NCBI GenBank assembly: GCA_045117995.1
Contig: JBGUOH010000007.1
Location: forward strand, 1 to 54,876
Reading direction: 5' to 3'
Length of the DNA stretch: 54,876 bases
DNA from: RUG14515 sp045117995
GTDB lineage: Bacteria > Bacillota_I > Bacilli_A > RFN20 > CAG-826
A program made the translations under genes and the position numbers. The notes below the pieces were generated by a model. It saw nothing but the letters and a program-made list of their open reading frames with translations. It did not search any database and had not been told where the DNA came from. Shown piece after piece: positions 22,799 to 32,205 of this stretch (the first letter of the stretch is position 1; each line of letters starts with the position of its first letter).

Positions 22799-24173
22799 CT
22801 TTGCGAACTTCTTGGCGTAGACATGCCAGATTATCGTTATTATTAACGATAAAGTCTATCTCAGAGAGATGTTCGTTAAACAAATTATTCTCATCATTAA
22901 GGCGCTTTAGCAAAGCGCTTTTTTCTTTGTCTCTAAGTTGTAATCTTTCGATTTGAATCTTTTCGTCGATATCAACACCGACGATGATATCAAACATGTT
23001 TTGCATATTGGCTTTGAACAATAGTGGAACTTCAGCCACTAAGAGATTAGCCTTTGATTTCTTAAATGTAGATTCGATTTCCTTTTTGACTAATGGATGA
23101 ACAATCTTTTCTAATCTATCTAAGTCTTTTGGATTATTGGCAATATGGGTTCTGAGTGCTTCAACAAACTCGCCTTCTTCTTTGATTTTGAGTTTCTTGA
23201 TGATGAGTTCTTGGATAGCTTTTTGAGCATAGAGTTCATGGACAATTTGATCAGAAGAAACACAACAAGAATTGGCCTTTTTGAACTCTTCTAAAACAGT
23301 GGATTTACCAGAGGCAATCTTACCCACAATAGCGATTTTTAGAGGAGCTCCATGCTTGATTTGGCAACGTGGACAGAAGGTCGTTCCACGGCCATTTACC
23401 TTAATAAACCGCATAAAAGCGTGACGTGAGACACACATTTGCCCATTTCGACCATAAGCGAGTAATCTTGTTTGGAATTCACCGTTAATGTCTTTGCCTG
23501 GGTGATAACTCTTGATTGTGGAACCACCTAACTCGATGGCTTCAGAAAGAATTCTTTTTGATTCCACAATGATCTTTTCCCACTCATTTTTGTTAATTAA
23601 TTTAGCAGGAGTTAAAGGATGAATCTTGCTTGCGAATAAGACCTCATCAACATAGATATTTCCTAAGCCAGTAATGAGTTCTTGGGAAAGTAAAGCGGTC
23701 TTAATTGGAAGAGAGATTCTTTTAGCTTTTTCTAGTAGTGGGCTAACATCATCCACATCAAATGGTTCTGGTCCTAATTTAGCAATTTCTTTTTCATTTA
23801 AATAATCTTTCTCGTTAGACATAATCATGCGACCAAAAGATCTTGAATCGTCGTAGCAGAGTTTGTGGCCATTATCTAAATGAAAAACTACACGAGCGTA
23901 TTTCGTGTTATCTTCATTTTCTAAAAGTTCAATATATTTACCTTCCATACGAAGGTGAGAAATTAAGACTTTATCATGTGTTAAATGGAAGATTAAGAAC
24001 TTACCAATTCTAGACATATCTAAAACAGTTTCATTCATAATGAATGAAATGAATTCATTCTCAAGATTATTAACAATTGTTTTTCTTAAGACTTCGACAT
24101 CTTTAATCGTACGTCCTTTAACAATTGGTAATAGCACTCTTTTAACTGTTTCTACTTCTGGTAATTCTGGCAT
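22758..24173 (-). CDS. mutM-coaE: Fusion of formamidopyrimidine-DNA glycosylase (MutM) and dephospho-CoA kinase (CoaE)
   Basis: 471 residues. Residues 1 to about 275 are MutM, which removes oxidised purines such as 8-oxoguanine. It has the PELPEVETV N-terminus (catalytic Pro/Glu), the Lys in HLRMEGK, GLGNIYVDEVLF, and a C-terminal zinc-finger region ending FCPRCQ. The first half of the finger is odd: the normal C-x2-C is C247-x3-H251. Residues about 277-471 are CoaE, the last step of coenzyme A synthesis, with P-loop GKIASGKST (284-292), SSDQIVHEL and EVPLLF. The genes are neighbours in Bacillus, so the fusion probably arose by loss of a stop. The ATG at 24173 has AGGA upstream and lies nine bases after polA. 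The C-terminal residues overlap dnaI. Confidence 0.93.
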   Translation of the reverse strand: MPELPEVETVKRVLLPIVKGRTIKDVEVLRKTIVNNLENEFISFIMNETVLDMSRIGKFLIFHLTHDKVLISHLRMEGKYIELLENEDNTKYARVVFHLDNGHKLCYDDSRSFGRMIMSNEKDYLNEKEIAKLGPEPFDVDDVSPLLEKAKRISLPIKTALLSQELITGLGNIYVDEVLFASKIHPLTPAKLINKNEWEKIIVESKRILSEAIELGGSTIKSYHPGKDINGEFQTRLLAYGRNGQMCVSRHAFMRFIKVNGRGTTFCPRCQIKHGAPLKIAIVGKIASGKSTVLEEFKKANSCCVSSDQIVHELYAQKAIQELIIKKLKIKEEGEFVEALRTHIANNPKDLDRLEKIVHPLVKKEIESTFKKSKANLLVAEVPLLFKANMQNMFDIIVGVDIDEKIQIERLQLRDKEKSALLKRLNDENNLFNEHLSEIDFIVNNNDNLACLRQEVRKVIDKVECRQNQSL

Positions 24174-24182
24174 ATTCAATTC

Positions 24183-26780
24183 CTATTTAGCGTCGTACCA
24201 AGTGCGACCAAAGCCTCCATCAACTTCTAAAGGAACATCAATGGTTAAGGCATTTTCCATTATATCTTTAATTAATTTATAAGCAGTTTCTTTTTCTTTC
24301 TTAGGCACTCTAAAGATTAGTTCGTCGTGAATTTGACAAATCATACGAGTTTCTAAGTTATTATTAAGCAAAGCTTGATGGACTTTATTCATTGCGTATT
24401 TAATTAAGTCCGCTGCAGTACCTTGAACAGGAGCGTTCATCGCCGCTCTCTTTGCAGATTCTCTAACTTGATAATTTGCGTCATGTAGTTCTCTAAGATA
24501 TCTTCTTCTACCAAGCAATGTGGAAACATATCCATCTCTCACCGCGTCGTTAACGATATTTCTAAAGAATGTGGCAACTTCTGGGAACGATTGATAGAAG
24601 GAAGAGATGATCGCTCCAGCTTCTTTTGGATTGATACCAAGTTGATCCGCTAAACCCCAATCAGAGATGCCGTATACGACACCAAAGTTAACGGTTTTAG
24701 CCTTCCTTCTTTGTAATGAAGTAGGTTCTTCTTGAAGGTTAAATATCTTTTTCGCAGTAGCAGCGTGAATATCTTCTCCTGATAGGAAGATCTCCTTAAG
24801 CGCTGGACAATTAGATAGAGCAGCTAAAACACGGAGTTCAATTTGCGAATAGTCAAGGGAAAGAATCTCATAGTTTTCGTCCTTGTAGTAGAAGGCTTTT
24901 CTAATGAGTTTACCTTCCTCATCACGAACACTGATATTTTGTAAGTTTGGCTCACTGCTAGAAAGACGTCCAGTAGTGGTCAAAGCTTGATTGAATTTCG
25001 CATAAATCTTACCATCTGGATAGACGTGATTTTTAATGCCTTCAACGTAGGTAGTAATGAGCTTATAATACTTACGATATTCAAGGATTTTACCGACGAT
25101 TGGATGTTCGTTTTCAATCTCTTTTAAATAGTCAACAGAAGTGGACAATTTCTTGTTAGATGAAAGACCTAATTTATCGAATAAAACTTCACCAATCTGT
25201 TTAGGGGAAGCAAGATTAAATTTATTGCCCGCTAAGGCGTAGATTTCTTCCGCTAATTCGTTAGCTTTCTTTTTATATTCATCACCGAATTCATCTAAGA
25301 CTTTCACGTCAATTGGGAAACCTTCAATTTCCATATCCGCTAGTGTATCAATGAGAGGAATTTCTAATTCTTCATAGAGTTTTAATGATTCAGTTTTCTT
25401 AAGTTCACCAGTGATTCTTTTATATAATTTATAAGCAAAAAACGCGATTTTTCCTGTTTTTTGGCTATCTTCATTAGAAAATAGTGACAATGATTCACTG
25501 GAACTAGAAAGATCCACGCCATAAATATTCATGACGGCTTCAACGTCATTTTTGAGTGAACTATCCACTAAATAGGAAGCCACTAATAAGTCAAAATATA
25601 GACCCTTAATTTCAATATTGTTTTTGGCTAATGCAACCTTAATAGCTTTATAGTCATAGCAGTACTTTTTAATGTCATTATCTATAAGTAAATCGAGTGT
25701 AGCTTTATCGTTCTTCAAATCGTCAATTCCGATATAGAAATTACCTTCATTAGAGGCAATAGCTAAACCATATATTTGGCCTAAAGAATAGTTATCATCT
25801 TCATAGTCTAAAGCTAGACCAATTTCCTTACTTTTAATATGGTCTTTCAAAGAACTAACTTTCTCAACTTTTATCTCGGTTTGTTCAAGGGCAACTTTCT
25901 TCCATTTTGAAACAATTTTAGACATGAATTGTTTGAGTTCATATTTCTGACAGAACTCACTAACAGAAGCAAAATCATAGCCCTGATAAATGGTGTCTTT
26001 AATATCAAATGGAAGTGGGACATCAGTCTTAATAATGGCTAAATCACGAGAGAGTCTACCGCTATCTTGATCAGCGATAATCTTCTCGCCAAGTTTGCCT
26101 TTAATCTCACTTGCGTGAGCGATAATATTATCAAAACTTCCATATTGTTGGATGAGTTGAACAGCGGTTTTTTCACCAATGCCTTTAATACCTGGTAGGT
26201 TATCACTCGCGTCACCTCTAAGACCTTTATAGTCAATAATTTGAAGTGGCTCAAAACCATACATTTCTTTAACGGTTTCTGGTGTCATCATAACGATATC
26301 AGACATACCTTTACGGATGATATTAACGGTAATATTGGAATCCACTAATTGGAGGAAATCTCTATCAGAAGTATAAACAGAAACTTGATAGCCTTCTTTA
26401 GCAGCCATCTTTGCGACAGTACCAGCGATATCATCACCTTCAAAACCATGTTGTTCAAATTGGAAAATGCCTAAAGAACGTAAGAAGTCTCTTGCGATAG
26501 GGAATTGCTTAACTAAATCTTCAGGTGTTGGTTTTCTATTAGCCTTATATGATTCTAATTGTTCTTTTCTAAAGGTATCTTTACCTGCGTCAAAAGCGAC
26601 CATGATACCTTCATCATTTTTAAGACCACTGAGTATTTTATTAATCATGCTTGAGAAAGCGAAAATAGCGTTAGTAGGAGTGCCGTTTTGTGTGCGCATA
26701 ATCTCCACACCTGGATACGCTGTTGCGAAGTATGCTCTAAAGAGCAAGGAGTTTCCATCAATGATTGTAATCTTTGGCAT
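24183..26780 (-). CDS. polA: DNA polymerase I
   Basis: 865 residues. Fills gaps in repair and removes RNA primers. The 5'-3' exonuclease domain (about 1-290) starts with DGNSLLFRAY. The middle proofreading domain is eroded: a possible D-x-E survives in LALDYED and FDLLVASY keeps another Asp, but the C-terminal Tyr-x3-Asp position reads YKLYK-like sequence, so proofreading is probably weak or lost, as in several Bacilli. The polymerase domain is intact: motif A LDYSQIELRVLAALS, motif B RRKAKTVNFGVVYG (Phe for dNTP selection) and motif C QIHDELIF. The start has a GAGGAA site. It follows dnaE by three bases and precedes mutM-coaE by nine. Confidence 0.96.
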   Translation of the reverse strand: MPKITIIDGNSLLFRAYFATAYPGVEIMRTQNGTPTNAIFAFSSMINKILSGLKNDEGIMVAFDAGKDTFRKEQLESYKANRKPTPEDLVKQFPIARDFLRSLGIFQFEQHGFEGDDIAGTVAKMAAKEGYQVSVYTSDRDFLQLVDSNITVNIIRKGMSDIVMMTPETVKEMYGFEPLQIIDYKGLRGDASDNLPGIKGIGEKTAVQLIQQYGSFDNIIAHASEIKGKLGEKIIADQDSGRLSRDLAIIKTDVPLPFDIKDTIYQGYDFASVSEFCQKYELKQFMSKIVSKWKKVALEQTEIKVEKVSSLKDHIKSKEIGLALDYEDDNYSLGQIYGLAIASNEGNFYIGIDDLKNDKATLDLLIDNDIKKYCYDYKAIKVALAKNNIEIKGLYFDLLVASYLVDSSLKNDVEAVMNIYGVDLSSSSESLSLFSNEDSQKTGKIAFFAYKLYKRITGELKKTESLKLYEELEIPLIDTLADMEIEGFPIDVKVLDEFGDEYKKKANELAEEIYALAGNKFNLASPKQIGEVLFDKLGLSSNKKLSTSVDYLKEIENEHPIVGKILEYRKYYKLITTYVEGIKNHVYPDGKIYAKFNQALTTTGRLSSSEPNLQNISVRDEEGKLIRKAFYYKDENYEILSLDYSQIELRVLAALSNCPALKEIFLSGEDIHAATAKKIFNLQEEPTSLQRRKAKTVNFGVVYGISDWGLADQLGINPKEAGAIISSFYQSFPEVATFFRNIVNDAVRDGYVSTLLGRRRYLRELHDANYQVRESAKRAAMNAPVQGTAADLIKYAMNKVHQALLNNNLETRMICQIHDELIFRVPKKEKETAYKLIKDIMENALTIDVPLEVDGGFGRTWYDAK

Positions 26781-26783
26781 AAT

Positions 26784-29700
26784 CTATTCCTCAAGTGGTT
26801 CTAATTTATTACAAATAAAGTCATAGTTTTCTTCACGTTTTTCACGTTTGATTTCAGCGATAACTAGACTATTCTTTTCTAGTAGTGGTAATCCCTCAAC
26901 ATAAGTTTCTGGGAAGAGAGTTAATTCAATTTCACCTGTTTCATCAACAAGCTTAACAAAGGCCATCGTGGAGCCTTTCTTCGTGGAGATAGTCTTAACG
27001 CTTCTCACTAAGCCTGCGACTTTAGAAGAGAATTCTTCTTTCGCGGTAACAATTGGAGTGACGTTCTTGCTTCTTAAGATATCAGTCTTATAGTGAAGTG
27101 GATTATTGGAAAGCATAATTCCGAGAACATCATATTCTTTATCTAAGTTTTCTAATGGGTCATCGTGATCTTCGATTAAATATGGGGTGATTAAATCACT
27201 AAAACCAATATTTAATTGATCGTTTTCTTTAAAAGAAAGTTCGGCGAATTGTAAGGCGCTTTTAACACTCGCTCTAAAGGACGCTCTAGAAGGATTGAAT
27301 GTGTCAAAACATCCGGCGTCAATGAGCTTAATGATTTGTTGCTCACTAATCTTGAAACGATACATTCTTGAAACAAAATCAAAGAAGTCTTTAAACTCAC
27401 CGTTATTTCTTTCTTCTAAGATTGAGTTAACAAATAATTCGTTAATGCCTTTAATCGCACTAAGTGGGAACAATAGTCCCTCTTTTTGGACAATAAAGTC
27501 TTTGGCGGATTTATTGATATTAGGGGAAATGATAGCGATATTTCTTTGCTTCATTTCACTCACATATTCATTGAATTTAGTGTCGCTGGTGGAACTGCTT
27601 GTTTCTAAAATAGCGGCGTAAAATTCAAGCGGATAATAGTATTTTAAATACGCCATTTGGCAAGCAATCACAGAGTAAGCCACAGAGTGGGATTTATTGA
27701 AACCATAGTTAGCGAATTTCTTAATAAAGTCAAAGACTTTCTTCGCGGTTTTTTCTTCGTGACCTTGCTTAATTGCCCCTTCAATAAAGGCCTTTTCATT
27801 TTCTAAAAGCTTATCGATATCTTTCTTAGAAATTGCTCTTCTAAACATATCGGCTTCGCCCATCGAGAAACCCGCCATTGTGGTGGCGATTTGGTTAACT
27901 TGTTCTTGATAGACGATAATGCCATATGTTTCTTTTAAGATTGGCTCTAAGCATGGATCATCGTAAATAATCTTTTGTTTGCCTTCTTTACGTTTCGCAT
28001 AAGTGTTAATCGAATCCATTGGACCTGGTCTAAATAACGCTAATAGGGCAACGATATCGTTAAAACAGTTTGGTTTAAGAATTGATATCGCTCTTTTCAT
28101 ACCGGAGCTCTCAAGTTGGAAAACACCCATTGTTTGACCAGAGGCAATAAGAGAGAAGACGTTCTCGTCATCATACGGAATGTTTCTAACATCGATATTA
28201 GATGTAGGATTATTCTTTTTGATTAAATCAACACAGTAATCAATCGTGGTTAAGTTTCTTAAACCCAAGAAGTCCATCTTTAAGAAGCCTTGTTCTTCAA
28301 GATAGCCCATTTCATATTGTGAAATATAATGACCATTAAAATCAGTCAAGATTGGTAAAGCCTCTTCGAGGCTATTGTTGTTCAAAATAATACCTGCAGC
28401 GTGCAAACCACTTTGTCTAATCAAGCCTTCAATCTTACTTGCTAATGAGACAATTTGCAGGAAGTAAGCATCGCTATCAACGAGTTTCTTAAACTCTGGA
28501 AGTAGCTTATATGCTTCTCTGAGAGAATACTTTGGATTAGTGATACGTTTACTGAGTAAATCGATATGGTTATTCGGGAAGCCGTATACTCTACCAATAT
28601 CTCTAAGAGATTGCTTTGCTTGAATAGTTTGGAAAGTAACAATGTTAGCGACTCTATCGTTACCATATCTTTCTCTCATATATTCAACGACTTTGTCTCT
28701 CTGAATATCCATAAAGTCAACGTCAATATCAGGCATTGTCTTACGATATGGGTTTAAAAATCTTTCAAATTGTAAGCCGTTTTTTAGTGGATCAATTTCC
28801 GTGATATTTAATAAATATGAGACTAAGCTACCAGCGGCGCTACCTCTACCAGGACCGACAACAATGTTATGGTTTTTAGCATAGCTAACATAGTCTTGAA
28901 CGATTAAGAAATAATCAGCGTAGCCTAAGGAAATAATAGTTTCTAATTCATAGTCTAAACGCTTCTTATAATCTTCGTTATCAAGACCAAGATTATCTAA
29001 CGCTTGATAGCAGTTATCTTTTAAAGTTTGAACGGAATCAGTAACTGGATAGTGGAGTATCTCGCCTCTTTTTTGATGGAAGTCAAAAGTGGAACTCTCC
29101 AAAATCTTTCTAGTGTTATTGATTTCTTTTGCGGTATAGATCTTTTGATAGTCACTAATACTCATGAAGTATTCTTGACCGTTAAGTTTCTTTTCTGTGA
29201 TATTTTCTTCGTTAGCAATAGCTTCCGCGATTCTTAAAACAATAGCGTCGTCTTTTTTAAGATATCTCACTTGTGGGAAAGCAACGCAATCATAAGAATG
29301 CTCATTAGCGAACTTTCTAATCTTATTAGCGTAGCTAACGTCTTCCTTTTTAGTGACTTCAATACCTAAATAGAAGCCATCTTTAAATAAATTATTTAAG
29401 TCTAATAAATAACGATTAAAACCTTCGTCTTCACTAGTGAATAATGTTTTGAAGTTATCACCATTAGTGTCTATCACCGCAAGTAATCCTTCAGTGTTGG
29501 CAGCGAGTAGTTTCTTGTTAAACTCATTTTTTTGAAACGCAGAGGAAATGACCAATAAATGTCTATAGCCAGTTTCATTAATTGCATATAGACACAAAGT
29601 GTCGTTATCAATATGTGCTTCAACACCAATAATAGTGGGCCTCTTAATCGCTTCCATGATCTTGATAAAGGAAGGAACACCATACATCACGCCTTTATCG

Positions 29701-29819
29701 CATAAGCCCACACCAAAATATTCGTTTTTACCAACGCCTGAAGCAATTCTTTCCATGGTTAATCCACTTTGAAGAAAAGAATAGCAAGATACAACACGTA
29801 GTGGGACGAAATTATTCAT
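26784..29819 (-). CDS. dnaE: DNA polymerase III alpha subunit, DnaE type
   Basis: 1011 residues, a short DnaE without the PolC exonuclease. In Bacillota DnaE extends primers at the fork and works with PolC. The polymerase Asp motif PDIDVDFMD is intact, as are YQEQV and FRRAISKKD; a helix-hairpin-helix region and a C-terminal OB domain (VAGLVRSVKTIST) follow. The N-terminal PHP domain looks dead: LRVVSCYSFL replaces the usual H-x-H-S and CDKGVMYG replaces TDHG. The ATG at 29819 has no usable spacer to the nearby GAGG, but a -10 (TACAAT) ends six bases before it, so the mRNA may be leaderless. It is followed closely by polA. Confidence 0.93.
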   Translation of the reverse strand: MNNFVPLRVVSCYSFLQSGLTMERIASGVGKNEYFGVGLCDKGVMYGVPSFIKIMEAIKRPTIIGVEAHIDNDTLCLYAINETGYRHLLVISSAFQKNEFNKKLLAANTEGLLAVIDTNGDNFKTLFTSEDEGFNRYLLDLNNLFKDGFYLGIEVTKKEDVSYANKIRKFANEHSYDCVAFPQVRYLKKDDAIVLRIAEAIANEENITEKKLNGQEYFMSISDYQKIYTAKEINNTRKILESSTFDFHQKRGEILHYPVTDSVQTLKDNCYQALDNLGLDNEDYKKRLDYELETIISLGYADYFLIVQDYVSYAKNHNIVVGPGRGSAAGSLVSYLLNITEIDPLKNGLQFERFLNPYRKTMPDIDVDFMDIQRDKVVEYMRERYGNDRVANIVTFQTIQAKQSLRDIGRVYGFPNNHIDLLSKRITNPKYSLREAYKLLPEFKKLVDSDAYFLQIVSLASKIEGLIRQSGLHAAGIILNNNSLEEALPILTDFNGHYISQYEMGYLEEQGFLKMDFLGLRNLTTIDYCVDLIKKNNPTSNIDVRNIPYDDENVFSLIASGQTMGVFQLESSGMKRAISILKPNCFNDIVALLALFRPGPMDSINTYAKRKEGKQKIIYDDPCLEPILKETYGIIVYQEQVNQIATTMAGFSMGEADMFRRAISKKDIDKLLENEKAFIEGAIKQGHEEKTAKKVFDFIKKFANYGFNKSHSVAYSVIACQMAYLKYYYPLEFYAAILETSSSTSDTKFNEYVSEMKQRNIAIISPNINKSAKDFIVQKEGLLFPLSAIKGINELFVNSILEERNNGEFKDFFDFVSRMYRFKISEQQIIKLIDAGCFDTFNPSRASFRASVKSALQFAELSFKENDQLNIGFSDLITPYLIEDHDDPLENLDKEYDVLGIMLSNNPLHYKTDILRSKNVTPIVTAKEEFSSKVAGLVRSVKTISTKKGSTMAFVKLVDETGEIELTLFPETYVEGLPLLEKNSLVIAEIKREKREENYDFICNKLEPLEE

Positions 29820-29825
29820 GCCTCT

Positions 29826-29853
29826 ATTGTAGCGCACTTACGCGTAAAGACAA
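29826..29853 (-). promoter_or_regulatory. Promoter of dnaE-polA-mutM-coaE, giving a leaderless transcript
   Basis: Minus strand: TTGTCT (29853-29848), 16-base spacer, TACAAT (29831-29826), then six bases to the ATG. The transcription start would fall on the start codon itself. The promoter abuts the terminator of the nrnA transcript. Confidence 0.6.
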
Positions 29854-29854
29854 A

Positions 29855-29885
29855 CAAAAAAAGGTACCATAATTGGCACCTTTTT
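29855..29885 (-). terminator. Terminator of ackA-nrnA
   Basis: Minus strand: AAAAAGGTGCC (29885-29875), seven-base loop, GGTACCTTTTTTT (29867-29855), one A-C mismatch in the stem. It lies just after the nrnA stop. Confidence 0.85.
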
Positions 29886-29900
29886 AACTCAATATTTTGC

Positions 29901-30896
29901 TTATTCTAGGAACAAGTCATCCAAGTCTTTAATGAAGGCTGGAAGTAAGTCGAGATTCTTAATCTTCGCGCCACTCGCTTGAGCGTGACCGCCACCTTCC
30001 CATTTCGCGGCAACACCGTTAATGGCTTTACCTTTGCTTCTAATGGAGACTCTCCAACAGTTGTCTTTTGGATCTTCTGTAATGGAGCACCAAGCGTTAA
30101 CACCTTCAATGTTAGAAAATAGGTTAACGTTTTCTTTACCTCTTTCAGTGGTGATATTGAGTTCTTTTTGGATCTTGTCATCAAGAACATAATAGGCAAC
30201 ACCATGTTCAGAAACAGAGAAGTGGTTGAGAATATAAGCGGTGACTTTTAAGTCATCAAGTTTCTTTTGATACATCTTGTTATAGACTTCGCTTAAATCA
30301 ATACCAGCTTCTAATAAATAGGAAGCAGTAATGAAACTAGCCTTTGATGTGGAAGAATATTGGAATCTACCTGAATCACCAGCAATACCAGAATATAAAT
30401 AGGAAGCAGCTTGCTTGCTTAAAACATAGTTTCCTTTAAATGAAAGTAAGATATCGGTAACGATTTCCGCGGCGGCACAAGCATCAGTTCTAACAACTTG
30501 GACTTTGCCATATTTTTCCACTTCTGGGTGGTGATCAATTTTGATTTTGAATTTAGCCTTTTTCCATCTTGGATCGGAAATTCTAGATGTGTTCGCGGTG
30601 TCTAAGACGATGGCTAAAAATGGTTTTTTAAACCATTCTTCGTCTAATCTATCCATTTCTGGATATAAACGTGGAGTAAATGTCACGTGGTTATCACCGA
30701 GAACATGGATTTCCTTTTCTGGGAAGTTATCCTTTAACCAAGTTGCTAAACCCATTTGAGAACCAAGGGCATCAAAATCAGGCATAGCGTGTCTAAAGAC
30801 AGCGATTCTGTCATAACGTTTAATCGCACTTAAAATACGAGTAATGTCTCTTTTGTTTGGTTTTAAAAAGTTAGCAATTGTGGAATCAAGTTTCAT
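29901..30896 (-). CDS. nrnA: DHH-family oligoribonuclease / pAp phosphatase NrnA
   Basis: 331 residues. Degrades very short RNAs and usually also 3'-phosphoadenosine 5'-phosphate. The DHH metal-binding set is complete: RHAMPDFDALGS, VLDTANTSRI, KIDHHPE and, in the DHHA1 domain, GGGHAQASGA. nrnA-type enzymes can also cut pGpG, the product of EAL phosphodiesterases such as the one at 15364-17283; that link is inference. I chose the ATG at 30896 (AAAGGA upstream), which begins one base after the ackA stop, so the two are coupled. The upstream open extension is not supported. Confidence 0.94.
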   Translation of the reverse strand: MKLDSTIANFLKPNKRDITRILSAIKRYDRIAVFRHAMPDFDALGSQMGLATWLKDNFPEKEIHVLGDNHVTFTPRLYPEMDRLDEEWFKKPFLAIVLDTANTSRISDPRWKKAKFKIKIDHHPEVEKYGKVQVVRTDACAAAEIVTDILLSFKGNYVLSKQAASYLYSGIAGDSGRFQYSSTSKASFITASYLLEAGIDLSEVYNKMYQKKLDDLKVTAYILNHFSVSEHGVAYYVLDDKIQKELNITTERGKENVNLFSNIEGVNAWCSITEDPKDNCWRVSIRSKGKAINGVAAKWEGGGHAQASGAKIKNLDLLPAFIKDLDDLFLE

Positions 30897-30897
30897 G

Positions 30898-32097
30898 TTA
30901 TTTTCCTTTAACGCACATATCGTAAGCGTCACGAGCAATCATCACTTCTTCGTCAGTTGGGATGATGGCCACTTTAATCTTGCTATCAGGAGTGGAGATT
31001 AAAGCTTCTTTACCATGGATTGGCATATTGATTTCGTTATCAATCTTCACACCTAAAGCTTCTTCTAATAATTTGCAAACATCTCTACGAGTTCTTGGTT
31101 CATTTTCACCAATACCAGCGGAGAAGATGATTAAGTCACAGCCACCCAATCTCACATAGTATTGACCGATGAAATCAGCAATTCTTCTATTGAAGATTTC
31201 GTTGGCTAAGATAGCGTGTTTATCACCAGCTTCAGCAGCGGCAAGCACGTCTCTGGAGTCATTAGAAATACCAGACACACCTAAGAAACCAGATTTCTTA
31301 TTGAACATTTGGTAAACTTCTTCAGCGCTCTTACCTGTGACGGAAACAACATAGTTGAAAACGGATGGATCCATATCACCTGTACGTGTACCCATCATGA
31401 TACCACCTAAAGGTGTTAAGCCCATTGATGTCGCAACACACTTACCATCTTTAATCGCGGTAATGGAAGCACCAGAACCAATGTGGCAGGAGATAATGCG
31501 TGGGTGAGCAACGCCTGGTAAATATTTAAGACCTTCTTGTGCTAAATACTTATGGCTTGTACCATGAGCGCCATATCTTCTAATGTCATATTTTTCTGTT
31601 AATTCAAATGGAATTGGGAATGTATAATCCGCTGGAGCCATTGTTTGGTGGAAAGCTGTATCAAATGTTGCGATTGCTGGGCAGTTTGGTAAAGCCTCTT
31701 TGAAGGCTCTAAAACATGTTAAGTGAGCGGCGTTATGAAGTGGGGCAAGTGGAATCAAAGATTCAATCTTCTTTTCTGTGTCTTCGTTGAATAAAGCAGA
31801 AGCAGAGAAGTATTTACCACCTTGAACGATACGGTGACCGATTGCCTTAATTTCATTAAAATCTTTAATAATACCTTTTTCGATAAAAGACTTAACCACT
31901 AATTGAGCGGCAACACCATGATTTGGAAATGCTGGTGTGGTGACGTCCTTTTTATCGCCATATTTAATTGTGAAAATACCGTCTGGTAAACCAATTCTTT
32001 CACAGTTACCAGAACATAAAACTTTTTCTTCTGGCATTTCATAAAGTTTGAACTTCAATGAAGAGCTGCCAGAGTTAATTGTCATTACTTTAGCCAT
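30898..32097 (-). CDS. ackA: Acetate kinase
   Basis: 399 residues, the family's normal length. Makes ATP and acetate from acetyl phosphate and ADP, the energy-yielding end of mixed or acetate fermentation. Motifs include TINSGSSSLKFKLYE at the N-terminus, FDTAFHQTM, HIGSGASITAIKDGK, and MMGTRTGDMDPS with its catalytic Arg. The ATG at 32097 has AAAGGA upstream. No phosphotransacetylase gene is nearby. It is co-transcribed with nrnA from a good promoter and divergent from glgB across a region with a long inverted repeat. Confidence 0.97.
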   Translation of the reverse strand: MAKVMTINSGSSSLKFKLYEMPEEKVLCSGNCERIGLPDGIFTIKYGDKKDVTTPAFPNHGVAAQLVVKSFIEKGIIKDFNEIKAIGHRIVQGGKYFSASALFNEDTEKKIESLIPLAPLHNAAHLTCFRAFKEALPNCPAIATFDTAFHQTMAPADYTFPIPFELTEKYDIRRYGAHGTSHKYLAQEGLKYLPGVAHPRIISCHIGSGASITAIKDGKCVATSMGLTPLGGIMMGTRTGDMDPSVFNYVVSVTGKSAEEVYQMFNKKSGFLGVSGISNDSRDVLAAAEAGDKHAILANEIFNRRIADFIGQYYVRLGGCDLIIFSAGIGENEPRTRRDVCKLLEEALGVKIDNEINMPIHGKEALISTPDSKIKVAIIPTDEEVMIARDAYDMCVKGK

Positions 32098-32123
32098 AAT
32101 AATATCCTTTCAAAGCACTACAT

Positions 32124-32152
32124 ATTATGCCATAGATGGCGCTTTCTTTCAA
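32124..32152 (-). promoter_or_regulatory. ackA promoter
   Basis: Minus strand: TTGAAA (32152-32147), exact 17-base spacer ending in TGG, CATAAT (32129-32124). Confidence 0.7.
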
Positions 32153-32205
32153 TTCATTATATGAATTTGTCACTATTTCATTTTCTAAATTTTACAAAAA
32201 CAGTA

